In this document: positions 25,120 through 34,389 of the stretch, in pieces
Position numbering within the stretch: position 1 is the stretch's first letter
How the letters are laid out: every line of letters begins with the position of its first letter
Assembly: GCF_907177275.1 (NCBI RefSeq)
Contig: NZ_CAJSLV010000060.1
Location: 1 to 64,000 of the forward strand
DNA from: Actinacidiphila cocklensis
Lineage (GTDB): Bacteria; Actinomycetota; Actinomycetes; Streptomycetales; Streptomycetaceae
Direction of reading: 5' to 3'
DNA length: 64,000 bases
Notes under the pieces: model-generated
Database searches by the model: none
What the model was told of the DNA's origin: nothing
Seen by the model: only the letters and a program-made list of their open reading frames with translations
Position numbers and translations under genes: made by a program

Positions 25120-27038
25120 GCGCACGAGTTCAAGCAGCAGCTGCGGTCCAGGTCCATCCCGTTCGTGATCATCGATCCGGCCGGCGACCCCGAGCCGGAC
25201 GCGGTCGACGGCCGGATCACTGCCGGTTCTGCGGTGCTGGACGAGTCCGTGCTGACCGGTGAGTCCGCCCAGGCGGAGCGCGGCATGGACGACGCTGTGC
25301 GCAGTGGCGTCTTCAATGCTGGCGGCGCCTTCGAGCTCCGGGCGACCTCGACCGCCCGTGACAGCACCTACGCGGAGATCGTCAGGCTGGCGCAGAACGC
25401 CGGGGCGCAGCGCGCGCCAACGGTGCGGCTCGCGGAACGCTACGCGGCCTGGTTTCTCCCCCTGTCGGTAGGGATGGCCGGTCTGGCCTGGCTGCTGAGC
25501 GGATCGGCGGTCCGGGCCGTGGCCGTCCTCGTGGTGGCGACGCCCTGTCCTTTGCTGCTCGCCGCCCCGGTTGCCATCGTCTCCGGGCTATCCAGGGCGG
25601 CCCGCTAGGGTGTCATCGTCCGGGACGGCGGCGCCCTGGAGAGCTTGGGCAGGGCGCGCACGCTGGTGATGGACAAGACCGGCACACTCACCGCCGGACG
25701 GCCGCGGGTCACCGAGGTCGCCGCCGCTCCCGGCTGGTCCTCCTCCGAGGTGCTGAGGCTGGCCGCCTCGCTCGACCAGGTCTCGGCACATGTGCTGGCC
25801 GAAGCGATCGTTCGCGAAGCGCGCGTCCGGAACCTGGACCTTTCGATGCCGGCGGACGCCACGGAGGAGCCCGGCAGCGGAGCCTTCGGCACGGTGGACG
25901 GCCACCGGCTCGGCGTCGGAAAGCGGGGACCGGTCTCAGGGACACTTCCCGCCTGGGCGCGCGCGGTGGACAACCGCGCACTGCTCGACGGAGCAGCGGT
26001 TGCCTGGCTCACCAGTGACGGCTTGCTCGCCGGTGCCGTCCTGCTGCAGGACCCGCTGCGCCGCGACGCTCCGCGCACCGTGCGGCGCCTTCGCGCAGCA
26101 GGGCTGACCCGCCTCATGATGCTCACCGGCGACCGCGCCGAAGCGGCCCTCGAAGTCGGAGCGGTCCTGGGACTGGACGAGGTGAGGGCCGGACAGCTCC
26201 CCGCCGACAAGGTCGCAGCCGTACGGGAGGAGAGCGCCCGCGCGGTCACCGTGATGGTGGGCGACGGGGTGAACGACGCCCCCGCCTTGGCCGCCGCGGA
26301 CATCGGTGTGGCCGTGGGCGCCCGCGGCTCCACCGCGACATCGGAGGCCGCCGACATCGTCCTCACCACCGACCGGGTGGACCGTCTCGCCGATGCCATG
26401 GAGATCGCGGTACGGGCGCGCCGCATCGCCGTGCAGAGCGCCGGCGGAGGGATGGCGATGTCCCTAGTCGCGATGATCGCCGCACTGCTCGGATGGCTGC
26501 CGCCGGCGGCAGGCGCGCTCCTGCAGGAGGGGATCGACGTCGCCGTCATCCTCAACGCACTGCGCGTTCTGCTGCCCGCGCCTGGGACCGGCCACTCCCT
26601 CGAGCCGGGGCCCAGGCCCTCATCGACCGCTTCGCCGTCGAGCACAACGACCTCAGGGACACCCTCGACGCGATGCGTGAAGCCGCCGCGACGCTGTCCG
26701 CCGACCACGGCCCGCAGGACCTGGCGGCCGTACGCCGGGTGGACCGCATGCTCACCGAGCGGCTGCTTCCGCACGAGTTCGCGGAGGAGCACCAGCTCTA
26801 CCCTGCGCTGGAGAAGCGGTTGGGCAGCCCCGAGGTCACGGAGACCATGAGCCGCGCCCACACCGAGATCGAGCGCCTCGCGCGCCGCATCACCACCCAC
26901 CTTCGCCTGGCGGACGGCACGGGGGCGCTGCAGCCGGAGCAGCTCGACGACCTGCGCGCAACCCTGTACGGGCTCCACACTCTCCTGCGCCTGCACTTCG
27001 CACAGGAGGAGGAGAGCTACTTCTCCCTCACACCGTGA
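25120..27038 (+). pseudogene. P1B-type metal ATPase fused to a hemerythrin domain, disrupted
   Basis: The 5' end is missing: the actuator domain begins part-way (VDGRITAGSAVLDESVLTGE), so TM1-4 are lost. TM and metal site follow as VVATPCPLLLAAPVAIV, a TPC variant of the usual CPC. A TAG at 25606-25608 interrupts the conserved stretch between SGLSRAAR and GVIVRDGG. The phosphorylation motif DKTGTLT and the hinge GDGVNDAPAL are intact. Near 26612 one base is off; the next frame continues into a hemerythrin HHE domain (FAVEHNDLRDTLDAMRE, LLPHEFAEEHQLYPALE, LRLHFAQEEESYF) that ends at 27038. The ATPase-hemerythrin fusion appears ancestral because both parts join smoothly once the shift is corrected. 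The fragment before the actuator (FKQQLRSRSIPFVIIDP) resembles a TrkA-N domain, so it may be a deletion chimera. Confidence 0.8.
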
Positions 27039-27060
27039 AAGTCGCGCGCATACGGCGCGC

Positions 27061-27300
27061 TCAGCGCCGGGGCGCGGACCGTCGCGCCCCGCGGGCGGCG
27101 GAGGTCAGGCGCAGGGCCAGCACCGGGCAGGCCGCAGCCGCGCGGCGGGCGTGGTCGACCAGTACGGAAGGAATAGCGACGTCCCGTAGTACGGGGTAGC
27201 CCCATTCGTCCAGACCGATGCGCTCGGGCAGCAGTTCGGCGCACAGACCGTGGCCGTCGCAGGCGGCGAAATCGATGCTCAGTTCTTGTTCTCGGTTCAT
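27061..27300 (-). CDS. Single-cluster ferredoxin
   Basis: 79 residues. The cysteine pattern CDGHGLC followed by AAACPVLAL is that of actinomycete 3Fe-4S or atypical ferredoxins, which carry electrons to cytochromes P450 and other oxidoreductases. The ATG at 27300 overlaps the stop of the upstream NuoF-like gene (ATGA), so it was translationally coupled to it. The ferredoxin itself looks intact but its upstream partner is broken, so expression may depend on read-through. Confidence 0.8.
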   Translation of the reverse strand: MNREQELSIDFAACDGHGLCAELLPERIGLDEWGYPVLRDVAIPSVLVDHARRAAAACPVLALRLTSAARGARRSAPRR

Positions 27301-27985
27301 CGCCACTCCTTCTCCGTGGGCGGGCGGGCATCCGGCACGGAAAGCACCAGGGGGTCGTGGGCGTGGGCGCACGGTCCGTACCGGACGTGCTGGTGGACGT
27401 CGTCGGCGAAGACCTGGAAGGCGGAGGTAGCCAGGCGGGCGGCGCCGTCGGGGTGGCGGCAGGCGCCGCGGCCGGGGAGGAGCCCGAGCCGCCGGTTGAG
27501 CCGCTCCAGCAGGGCCGTCCCCAGGCGAGTTCGGCGAAGTCCTCGGCCACCGAGGGCACACCGAACATGCACGGGCCGCACTGCCGGGCGCTCTGCGATC
27601 CCAGGTACGCCAGCGCCGCAGCAGTCTCGGCCAGACCGCAGGTGTCTTCGGGCAGTGCCACCAGCACTCCCGCGCCCCGGGCCGGTGCCGCCGGGTCCAG
27701 CGGCACCGGAAGCCAGCTTCCGAAGAAGCCACCAGCCAGCACCGCACCGAGCCGGCGGGTGGGCCCGCCGCCCGCTGCCAGCGCCTGGCCGACAGGGCTG
27801 CCCATGGGCACCTCGTACACGCCAGGCGACCGAATGGCGCCGGACAGCGTCACGAGAGTCGTTCCCGGTGCTTGACGGCTGCCGAGCTCCCGGAACCAGT
27901 CCGGCCTGTAGCGGGCGATCAGCGGGACATGGGCCAGGGTCTCCACGTTGGCGATGAAGGTGGGACGCTTGCCGACCCTGCTCGG
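27297..27985 (-). pseudogene. NuoF-like SLBB/4Fe-4S oxidoreductase subunit, truncated and frameshifted
   Basis: The remaining part starts KRPTFIANVETLAHVPLIAR and includes an SLBB-type segment (GAIRSPGVYEVPMGSPVG) and a 4Fe-4S motif (SARQCGPCMFGVPS). These are hallmarks of NADH dehydrogenase subunit F-like proteins. Near 27525 one base is missing after GCCTGGGG, and the end (ALLERLNRRLGLLPGRG, then HAHDPLVLS) lies in another frame. The flavin- and NADH-binding N-terminal half is absent; its place is taken by a transporter fragment. In other genomes such genes pair with a small ferredoxin, as here. Confidence 0.75.
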
Positions 27986-28050
27986 GCAAGGCCGAGGTAG
28001 ATGGTGAAACCGGCAATGGCACCGAGCAAGGCGATCTGGGACGACGACAT
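27986..28050 (-). pseudogene. Start of a membrane transporter gene (possibly ZIP family)
   Basis: About 21 residues from an ATG at 28050: MSSSQIALLGAIAGFTIYLG, a single hydrophobic helix that resembles the start of actinomycete ZIP-type metal transporters. It then runs straight into the NuoF-like sequence in a different frame. A deletion joined the two genes. The family call rests on one helix and is tentative. Confidence 0.4.
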
Positions 28051-28304
28051 GGAGGTGCTCCGAGCGAAGGACGACGAGGGAACGGCAAAGCGGACCAGAC
28101 CCTAAATCAGTGCAGCCTTACCTAACAAGCCCGGGTGGCCTCTGCGTCGGGCGACGTCCCCCTGCGAACCGCACCAGCCCGGACCTGTTGTTCCGCCACG
28201 CCTACGGACACGGCCGCAGCGCCGGTCAGTTCGTCCCGGGCCGGCCCTACTCCTTCAGGTCGGTGACGTCCGCCTGTGCCCCTCCCCGGGCGAGCGCCGA
28301 CCGC

Positions 28305-29069
28305 TCACAGCCGGCCCGTCAGCCGGGATGCCCCGTCGAGGGCGAAACGCAGGAGGCCGCCGTCGTCGGGGGTGATGCGGCGGGCGGCGCCGTGCAGATA
28401 GAGGCCGCCGACCACGTGCGCCGTCTCGTCGCGGATGGGTACGGCGAGGGCGGCGCGGCCGACAAGGGCCTCCTGGTCCTCGTAGGCGTAGCCGGTCTGC
28501 AGTACGTGGTCCAGTTCGCGGTCGAGGACGCCGTGGTCGCGGATGGTGTGCTCGGTGACGGCCGGCAGGGCCGATGCGGGCCGCAGCCTCGGATGGTGGG
28601 CGAGCAGGAGCTTGCCGAGCGCATTGGCGTGCAGGAAGTGCCGGAGCAGGGCGATGCCGACGGCGTCGTGGTCGGGGTCCTGGTCGACGAAACGGAGCCG
28701 GCCGTCCGCGAACGAGGCGATGTGCAGGCCGAAGCGGGTGTGGCGCCGCAGGTCCTCGGCGACCTTGTGGACGGAGGACGACGGAGCCGATCCGTTGGCG
28801 GCGTACGCCAGTTCGGCGGTGCGACGGCCGAGCGCGAAGCCGGACAGGTCGGGCATCCGCACGAGGTAGCCGTCGGCCACCAGCAGGTTGAGCATCCGGT
28901 ACGCGGTCGCGCTGGGTACCCCCGCGAAGGCGGCGATGTCCCGGGCCGAGGTGCCGGGACCGAGGTGGGCCACGGCCTCCAGCATGCTCAGCGCCTTCTG
29001 CACCGCCCCGGGCTGCTGGCCGCTGAAGCTCGCGTCGTCGTTGCCGGCCCGCCGCCGTATCGGTGTCAC
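28305..29069 (-). CDS. IclR-family transcriptional regulator
   Basis: 254 residues. The winged helix-turn-helix reads AVQKALSMLEAVAHLGPG then ARDIAAFAGVPSATAYRMLN; the effector domain includes FVDQDPDHDAVGIALL, HANALGKLLLAHHP and AALAVPIRDE. IclR proteins sense small aromatic or aliphatic metabolites and usually control adjacent catabolic genes. The GTG at 29069 overlaps the permease stop (GTGA), so the two are translationally coupled. Divergent from them lies the amine-dehydrogenase row. A perfect inverted repeat at 30614-30636 is a candidate target. The natural ligand could be an amine or the aldehyde made from it; this is inference. Confidence 0.88.
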   Translation of the reverse strand: MTPIRRRAGNDDASFSGQQPGAVQKALSMLEAVAHLGPGTSARDIAAFAGVPSATAYRMLNLLVADGYLVRMPDLSGFALGRRTAELAYAANGSAPSSSVHKVAEDLRRHTRFGLHIASFADGRLRFVDQDPDHDAVGIALLRHFLHANALGKLLLAHHPRLRPASALPAVTEHTIRDHGVLDRELDHVLQTGYAYEDQEALVGRAALAVPIRDETAHVVGGLYLHGAARRITPDDGGLLRFALDGASRLTGRL

Positions 29070-30598
29070 CCGGCTCTCTCCTCGCGGCAGTCGCCGGCGG
29101 GGCCGGCGACGATCCGGCGGCGCCCCTGGGCGTCGAGGACGAGCACGCCGGCGCCAGGGAGGATGTCCGCCGTCTCCACCGAGTCGAACGCGCCGATCTG
29201 GGTGAGGCTCGCCGGGCGCACCCGTCGCAGTACCGCATGCCAGAGGGCCCCGGACGAGGCGAGGAGCACCAGCGCGACGGGTGCGGCCCACTCACCGTGC
29301 AGTGCGCCCTCGGCGGCGATGACCGCGAGCAGACCCGCGCCCAGAGCACTGACGACCCCGCCGGCGACCAGCGTGGGGACCGTGTGCTCGCCGATCCTGC
29401 GCAGGAACCGGAGCGAGGCGTACGCCACCAACGTGTAAGCGACCACCAGAGCGGTCTCCACCACGCTGTTGAACATCCCGACGTCGTGCCTGCCGGCCGG
29501 ACCGTACACGCCGGCCCCCACGAGACCGGTGGCCATGAAGACCGCGACGGCGGCATACGGGGTGCGCAGCCGGGCGTGGACCCGGGAGAGGAGGCCGGGC
29601 ACCACGTGCTCCACACCCATCGAGTACAGCAGCCGCGAACCCGCCTGGGCGCAGCCCAGCGTGCAGGCGAGCCACGAACAGGCCATGCCGACGTCGAGGG
29701 CGGGAACCATCCACGGCGGCCCCCCGGACCGGGTTCCGCCGTAGTAGGCGTCTACCACGACCGTGCCGTGCCCGGTCAGGGCGGCGCACGCGGCGAACAC
29801 GAACAGCACCCCGACCACGACCGGCGACACCAGGACGGCTCTGGTCACCGTGGAGAGCGGGCGCTTGGCCTCCGGCCCGAAGAACGCCGCGCTCTCGAAG
29901 CCCGCCATGGACAGCACGGTGAGCATGGCGAGCACGGGCAGCGGGCCAAGCGAGGTCGGGGACACCGGGGCGGCGCCGCCCGGGGAGCCGGCCGGCGTCA
30001 CGATCATCAGGCCGCTGATCAGCACGAGGGAGCAGGTCTCGGTCACCAGGATGGCGCGCGCGGCATAGCGCGCTCCCCGCAGCGAGATCACGGCGACCAC
30101 GAGGGCGAGCACCGCGCAGGTGGCCGTCCGGGCAGGCAGGCCTCCGGTGTGCGGCAACCGCAGGAGCGCGGCGATGCGCAGGACGGTCTCGGCTCCCTCG
30201 GCGAGCCCCGAGAGGAAGATGCCGAGGTATCCGGTGAGCAGCGCCGCACCGGTGGCCAGCGCGGCGCGGGCGCCCAGGCCCTGGCACACGAAGCTGTAGA
30301 GTGATCCGGCCGCCGCCAGCCGCTTGGTGAACTGGCTGATGCAGAAGGCCAGGACCACCACGACCGAGGTGGTGGTGGCGATGGTGGCCACCCCGCCGCC
30401 CCCGGGATGGTGGGTCGCCATCCACAGGGCGATGTACATCATCCCGGTGACCGGGGCGATGGTCGACAGGGACTGGGCCAGCAGGTCGATCGCGGGCAGC
30501 TGACGCCGGCCCAGCGCGCGCAGTGGACTGTAGACAGTGGTGTTGGGCTGGCCGGCGCCGCGTGCGCGGTCGATGGCGGCCCGGAGAGCTGCTGTCAC
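29066..30598 (-). CDS. APC-superfamily amino-acid/amine permease
   Basis: 510 residues with about 12 hydrophobic helices, starting AIDLLAQSLSTIAPVTGMMY and including FCISQFTKRLAAAGSLYSFV (helix 2-3 with a GSLY motif) and SMAGFESAAFFGPEA in helix 6. These are APC features; polyamine, amino-acid and amine uptake systems all belong here. GTG start at 30598. It is coupled to the IclR gene and diverges from the mau-like row. Uptake of an amine or amino acid linked to that pathway is plausible. However, the dehydrogenase is predicted outside the membrane, so the permease might import its product or a co-substrate instead. Confidence 0.87.
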   Translation of the reverse strand: MTAALRAAIDRARGAGQPNTTVYSPLRALGRRQLPAIDLLAQSLSTIAPVTGMMYIALWMATHHPGGGGVATIATTTSVVVVLAFCISQFTKRLAAAGSLYSFVCQGLGARAALATGAALLTGYLGIFLSGLAEGAETVLRIAALLRLPHTGGLPARTATCAVLALVVAVISLRGARYAARAILVTETCSLVLISGLMIVTPAGSPGGAAPVSPTSLGPLPVLAMLTVLSMAGFESAAFFGPEAKRPLSTVTRAVLVSPVVVGVLFVFAACAALTGHGTVVVDAYYGGTRSGGPPWMVPALDVGMACSWLACTLGCAQAGSRLLYSMGVEHVVPGLLSRVHARLRTPYAAVAVFMATGLVGAGVYGPAGRHDVGMFNSVVETALVVAYTLVAYASLRFLRRIGEHTVPTLVAGGVVSALGAGLLAVIAAEGALHGEWAAPVALVLLASSGALWHAVLRRVRPASLTQIGAFDSVETADILPGAGVLVLDAQGRRRIVAGPAGDCREERAG

Positions 30599-30613
30599 CT
30601 CGGTCTTTCCCTT

Positions 30614-30636
30614 CTTCCCGATGCTGTATCGGGAAG
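30614..30636. promoter_or_regulatory. Perfect inverted repeat, candidate IclR operator
   Basis: CTTCCCGAT, five spacer bases, ATCGGGAAG. It lies 16 bases upstream of the permease GTG and within the 345-bp region between the permease and mauE. No T-run follows, so a terminator is less likely than a protein site. The rest of the region (30637-30943) contains no convincing gene. Confidence 0.6.
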
Positions 30637-30943
30637 GGAGCTTAGAACCGCCCGATTACGCGGCCATGACGGCAGGAAACTCAAGGCCGATCCTCAAGTG
30701 GGACCGCATCCGCGCCCGCCGGGCGTCTCGTCGGCGGTAATCGGCCACCATGTCCGACATGCGCCCGCGGCGCGGCCCCCGCGCCCCTCCCGCTTGCCGG
30801 GCCGCCGATTGTTTCGCCGTTGTCTCCGGCCCGTCACGCCGGCTCACCACGATGAACTCGGCGCCGACGGACACGGCGCCGCGTGACGCCGCCCCGCACC
30901 GGGCGCGGCGGCCACGTCAACGCAGCTCAGCAGGACAGGACGG

Positions 30944-31546
30944 GTGGACCGCGTGTTCTCCATGGCATGTTCCCTACTCGCATCCGTCGTGGGCGGCACG
31001 CTGCTCGTCGCCGGGGTGCCCAAACTGCGGGACCGCGAGGGGTTGTTGCGCGTCGTACGCGCTTACCAGGTGCTGCCGGCCGGCGCCGAACGGGTCGTCG
31101 CCCTGCTCCTTCCGTACGCGGAGATCGCGGTCGGCGCCCTGCTCGTCCTGGGCGTCGCCGTCCGGCCGGCCGCCGCGCTCGGCGGCCTGCTGTTCCTCGG
31201 CTTCTGCGCCGGGCTGACGGTCAACCTCCTGCGCGGCCGCCGCGAACTCGACTGCGGCTGCTTCGCGTTCGGCGTCAAGGACGCGGTGCCGCACATCGGC
31301 TGGTTCCACGCGCTGCGCGCGCTCGCCCTCGCCCTGGTAGCGGGGCTGACGGTGGCGACGTACCGGGGACCCGGTCTCGCGGGGCACGCGGTGGCCGTGG
31401 CGCTGGCCGCCCTGCTGCTCGCCATGGTGACCGCCGCTGCCCAGGTACGGCAGGTCGTCCATCCGGGGCGCCGTCCGGTCGACACACATCTGTCCCGCGC
31501 GGCCGGGGCGCTCCGCCAGGCGCCGGCCGGCCCCTCGCGCCGCTGA
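30944..31546 (+). CDS. mauE: MauE-family membrane protein
   Basis: 200 residues with about four to five hydrophobic helices. MauE/DoxX-like features: SVVGGTLLVAGVPKLRD at the start, VRAYQVLPAGAERVVALLLP, and a cysteine pair in RRELDCGCFAFG facing one side of the membrane. In Paracoccus and Methylobacterium MauE acts with MauD in folding and disulfide formation of the amine dehydrogenase small subunit. The GTG at 30944 is preceded by AGGA. It is the first gene of a seven-gene row and stands immediately before mauD, the order E-D-A known from Gram-negative clusters. Confidence 0.85.
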   Translation: MDRVFSMACSLLASVVGGTLLVAGVPKLRDREGLLRVVRAYQVLPAGAERVVALLLPYAEIAVGALLVLGVAVRPAAALGGLLFLGFCAGLTVNLLRGRRELDCGCFAFGVKDAVPHIGWFHALRALALALVAGLTVATYRGPGLAGHAVAVALAALLLAMVTAAAQVRQVVHPGRRPVDTHLSRAAGALRQAPAGPSRR

Positions 31547-31645
31547 GATCCCGCCCCACCTGTACGCCGAGCCCCGCCGAGCCCCGGCGGGCCGTGGCCC
31601 GCGCGTCGCCCGCGTGCGTCCGCCTCCTCCGACGACAAGGACACC

Positions 31646-32260
31646 ATGAACACGCTCCTGCTCACCGCGGTCGCCGTACTCGGGGCGGCCACCGCACTGC
31701 TGTTCCTCATGCTGCTGGCGCTCGCCCGGGAGATCGGGCGGGTGCAGGTCCGCCTCGGCCCGCTCGGCGCCCGGATGATGGACACCGGGCCCAGAGTCGA
31801 CCAGGCCGGTCCCTCCTTCCGCGGCCTCACCGACCAGCTCGACCGCACGGTGGACATCGGCGGCCACCGTGCCAGGCCGCAGCTCCTCGTGTTCACCGCA
31901 CCGTCCTGCTCCACCTGCAAAAGCCTGCTGCCGGGCATCCGCAGCATGGCCAGGGCGGAGAAGGAACTCGACGTCGTGCTGGTGTCCGACGGCACACCCG
32001 AGGAGCACCGGGAGTTCCTCGCGGGCAGCGGCATCGGCGCGGAGCTCGCCTACGTCGACGCCCGGGACGTGGGCATCGCCTACCAGGTGGGCACCACGCC
32101 GTACGCGGTGGTGCTCGACGAACACGGCAAGATCCGCGGCAAGGGCCTGTGCAACCACATGGCGCAGGTCGAGAGCCTGCTCAACGCCCTGGAGACCGGC
32201 ACTCCGTCGCTCCAGCACCTGCACGCACAGGCCAAGGCCCAGGCGGACGCCGCCGCCTGA
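31646..32260 (+). CDS. mauD: MauD-family thioredoxin-like protein
   Basis: 204 residues. An N-terminal membrane anchor (LLLTAVAVLGAATALLFLML) is followed by a thioredoxin fold with the redox motif C88-S-T-C91 in FTAPSCSTCKSLLPG and the cis-proline loop VGTTPYAVVLDE. MauD proteins reduce or isomerise disulfides of the cysteine-rich light chain outside the membrane. It starts about 100 bases after mauE and precedes the light-chain gene. With 14 cysteines in the neighbouring light chain, a dedicated disulfide enzyme makes sense. Confidence 0.88.
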   Translation: MNTLLLTAVAVLGAATALLFLMLLALAREIGRVQVRLGPLGARMMDTGPRVDQAGPSFRGLTDQLDRTVDIGGHRARPQLLVFTAPSCSTCKSLLPGIRSMARAEKELDVVLVSDGTPEEHREFLAGSGIGAELAYVDARDVGIAYQVGTTPYAVVLDEHGKIRGKGLCNHMAQVESLLNALETGTPSLQHLHAQAKAQADAAA

Positions 32261-32368
32261 CGGTCCCGCGGACACCGCCGGGACGACCTCGCCGGACATC
32301 GCCGGCACCCGCGGGGCGACATACCCGGACCCCATCCCCACCCCCTTCCCTCAGATTGGAGCGCTTCG

Positions 32369-33055
32369 GTGGAGCACCAGCAGGAGAGTCATGAGAACCG
32401 GTATCCGGTCGACCAACACACCGTGCAGGAACAGGCCGAGTGGCTGGCAGGCCGCGGCGGCAGCCTCGTCGGGCGCGCGGGCCGCCGCATGTCCGAACGT
32501 GTCTCGCGCCGCTCGGTCATCGGGCGGCTCGGCCGCTGGACGGTCGGCGCCACCGGCGTCGCCGTGATCGGCGCGCTACCGGTCACCCGTAGCACCGAGG
32601 CCGTCGCCGCCACGCCGAAGGCCGGCGGGGACCACGAGCCGGCGGCCCTCACCTACAAGGGCAAGGACCCCGCCGAGTGCGAGTACTGGCGCTGGTGCAA
32701 CATGGACGGCGCCGCCTGCGCCGCCTGCGACGGCGGAGGTGTGACGACCTGCGCCCCGGGCAGCAAGCCGGGCGCCGAGTTCTGGGTCGGCTGCTGCACC
32801 AACCCGAAGGACGGCAAGACCTACCTGATCGCGTACTACGACTGCTGCGGCGCCCCCGGCTGCACCAACGCCTTCTGCGGTGACCCCGACGTCCAGGCCC
32901 GGATGTACAACCCTGCGGCCGGCAGCTACGACCAGGAGATCATCTGGTGCGTCTCCGACGAGTCGCAGTCCTACACCTGCACGCTGGCGCCGATCATCGG
33001 CGAGGACTGCCAGGTACGTCCCGCGGACCGTCCGAAGGTGGGTGCCGGCTCGTGA
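32369..33055 (+). CDS. mauA: TTQ amine dehydrogenase light chain (methylamine/aralkylamine type)
   Basis: 228 residues. A twin-arginine signal (SRRSVIGRL, residues 46-54, then a hydrophobic run) predicts Tat export of a folded protein. The mature domain aligns with methylamine dehydrogenase beta subunit: W107 in CEYWRWCNMDG and W193 in EIIWCVS correspond to the two tryptophans that form tryptophan tryptophylquinone; NPKDGKTYLIAYYDCC and YTCTLAPIIG also match. There are 14 cysteines in the mature part (six disulfides are usual). The enzyme oxidises a primary amine to aldehyde and ammonia. The substrate may be methylamine, an aralkylamine or another amine. ATG at 32369. Confidence 0.93.
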   Translation: MEHQQESHENRYPVDQHTVQEQAEWLAGRGGSLVGRAGRRMSERVSRRSVIGRLGRWTVGATGVAVIGALPVTRSTEAVAATPKAGGDHEPAALTYKGKDPAECEYWRWCNMDGAACAACDGGGVTTCAPGSKPGAEFWVGCCTNPKDGKTYLIAYYDCCGAPGCTNAFCGDPDVQARMYNPAAGSYDQEIIWCVSDESQSYTCTLAPIIGEDCQVRPADRPKVGAGS

Positions 33056-34389
33056 ACCCGACCTCACGCACCCGACTGCGCGCTCTCCGCGTCGCTGCCC
33101 CGCCGCTCGCGCTGGCCCTCGCGCTGACCGCCTGCACCTCCTCCTCCCACGACGGCGACGCGACGAAGAAGACCGCGCCGCCCGAAGGCGTCGTCAGCTA
33201 CCAGCCCCAGGCCTGGTCGCCCGCCGACTCCACCACCGCTCTCGGCAGCAAGGACGAGACGATCCCGTCGGTCATCCCCGAGAAGCTCCACGTCGGCGCG
33301 ATCACCCCGATCACCAAGAACGACCTGGTCACCCTGCCGGGCGGCTTCGGCAGCCTGGAGGACGGACTCCAGGTCCTCGACCCGACCACCGGCGCGACGC
33401 ATTCCCGGATCGTTGTCGGCCCGGGCATCTGGGAACCGGTCGTGCACGCTTTCATCGGCGCCAAGCCCTCCGACCCCGCGGTGCTCGCCGGCGAGGTGTG
33501 GCGGCCCCGCGGCTCCCGCGGCAAGGCCGACTTCACGGTGAGCACCTACGCGGGCGACCTCCTCAAGCCGGACGAGATCAAGCTCCCCGACTACGCCCGC
33601 CTGCACTCCCGTACGGGCTCCCACGCCGTCACCTCCGACGGCCGGTACTTCGTCTCCTGGGACGACGGCCTCTACGGCCTGCGCGTGATCGACCTGAAGG
33701 AGCACAAGGAGAGCGGCGCCCTCGCCCTGCGCGGCTGCGGTCCCTTCACCTGGACCGTCGGACACGACGTGTACAGCGTGTGCCAGGACACCCGGGAACT
33801 CGTCAGGATCAGCATCGACGCGCAGGGCAGGCCCAAGGTGGCGGGCCGCGCGAAGGTGCTTCCCGCCGACTTCACCGGCGCCCGCACCGTCGGCTGGGCC
33901 GCGGACGCCAAGCAGGGCCTGCTGATCGACGCGGGCGGTGACGTCTACCTGCCGGACTTCTCGCACGGCCTGCCCTCCGCCCCGCTGAAACCGGTCGGCA
34001 ACGCGGGCCGCGCCGAGGGACGCTTCGCCGACAGCGTGATCAACTCCACGGCCGGCAGCGTCGCCGTCGCCTACACCGACTCCGCCGCCAATCCCGACTC
34101 GGCGCAGGCCGGCGACAAGTCCGAGGTCGTCCTGTACGCTGCCGCCGCCTTCCGCTCCATCACCGTCCTGCCGCTGAAGAAGCTCGGTGTGACCGGCATC
34201 GCGGCGATCGCCTACGGCTATGACGGCAAGACGCTGTACGTCGTCGGCGCGGGCGCCGAGAAGGAGGGCCGGCCCACCCAGAAGGTCGTCGGGGTCGACG
34301 CCGCGACCGGCCGTGTCGTGTCGTCGAAGACGATCCAGGGGGCTCTCGGCGACATCGGCGGCCTGATCACCCCGGAGGCGATCGGATGA
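33052..34389 (+). CDS. mauB: Amine dehydrogenase heavy chain, lipoprotein
   Basis: 445 residues, GTG start overlapping the mauA stop (GTGA). A signal peptide with lipobox (ALTAC, about residue 28) predicts lipid attachment outside the membrane, unlike the soluble periplasmic Gram-negative heavy chain. The body has repeated beta-propeller motifs (GGFGSLEDGLQVLDP, HAVTSDGRYFVSWDDG, VIDLKEHKESGALAL, IAYGYDGKTLYVVG), matching the seven-bladed propeller of MauB/AauB. It lies directly after the light-chain gene and overlaps the multicopper oxidase gene, so subunits should be made together. Confidence 0.85.
   Translation: MNPTSRTRLRALRVAAPPLALALALTACTSSSHDGDATKKTAPPEGVVSYQPQAWSPADSTTALGSKDETIPSVIPEKLHVGAITPITKNDLVTLPGGFGSLEDGLQVLDPTTGATHSRIVVGPGIWEPVVHAFIGAKPSDPAVLAGEVWRPRGSRGKADFTVSTYAGDLLKPDEIKLPDYARLHSRTGSHAVTSDGRYFVSWDDGLYGLRVIDLKEHKESGALALRGCGPFTWTVGHDVYSVCQDTRELVRISIDAQGRPKVAGRAKVLPADFTGARTVGWAADAKQGLLIDAGGDVYLPDFSHGLPSAPLKPVGNAGRAEGRFADSVINSTAGSVAVAYTDSAANPDSAQAGDKSEVVLYAAAAFRSITVLPLKKLGVTGIAAIAYGYDGKTLYVVGAGAEKEGRPTQKVVGVDAATGRVVSSKTIQGALGDIGGLITPEAIG

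Noticed and set aside
30637-30943. Small open frames between the permease and mauE
   Set aside because: They are short, lack starts with ribosome sites and have no family; the region is better explained as divergent promoter sequence.
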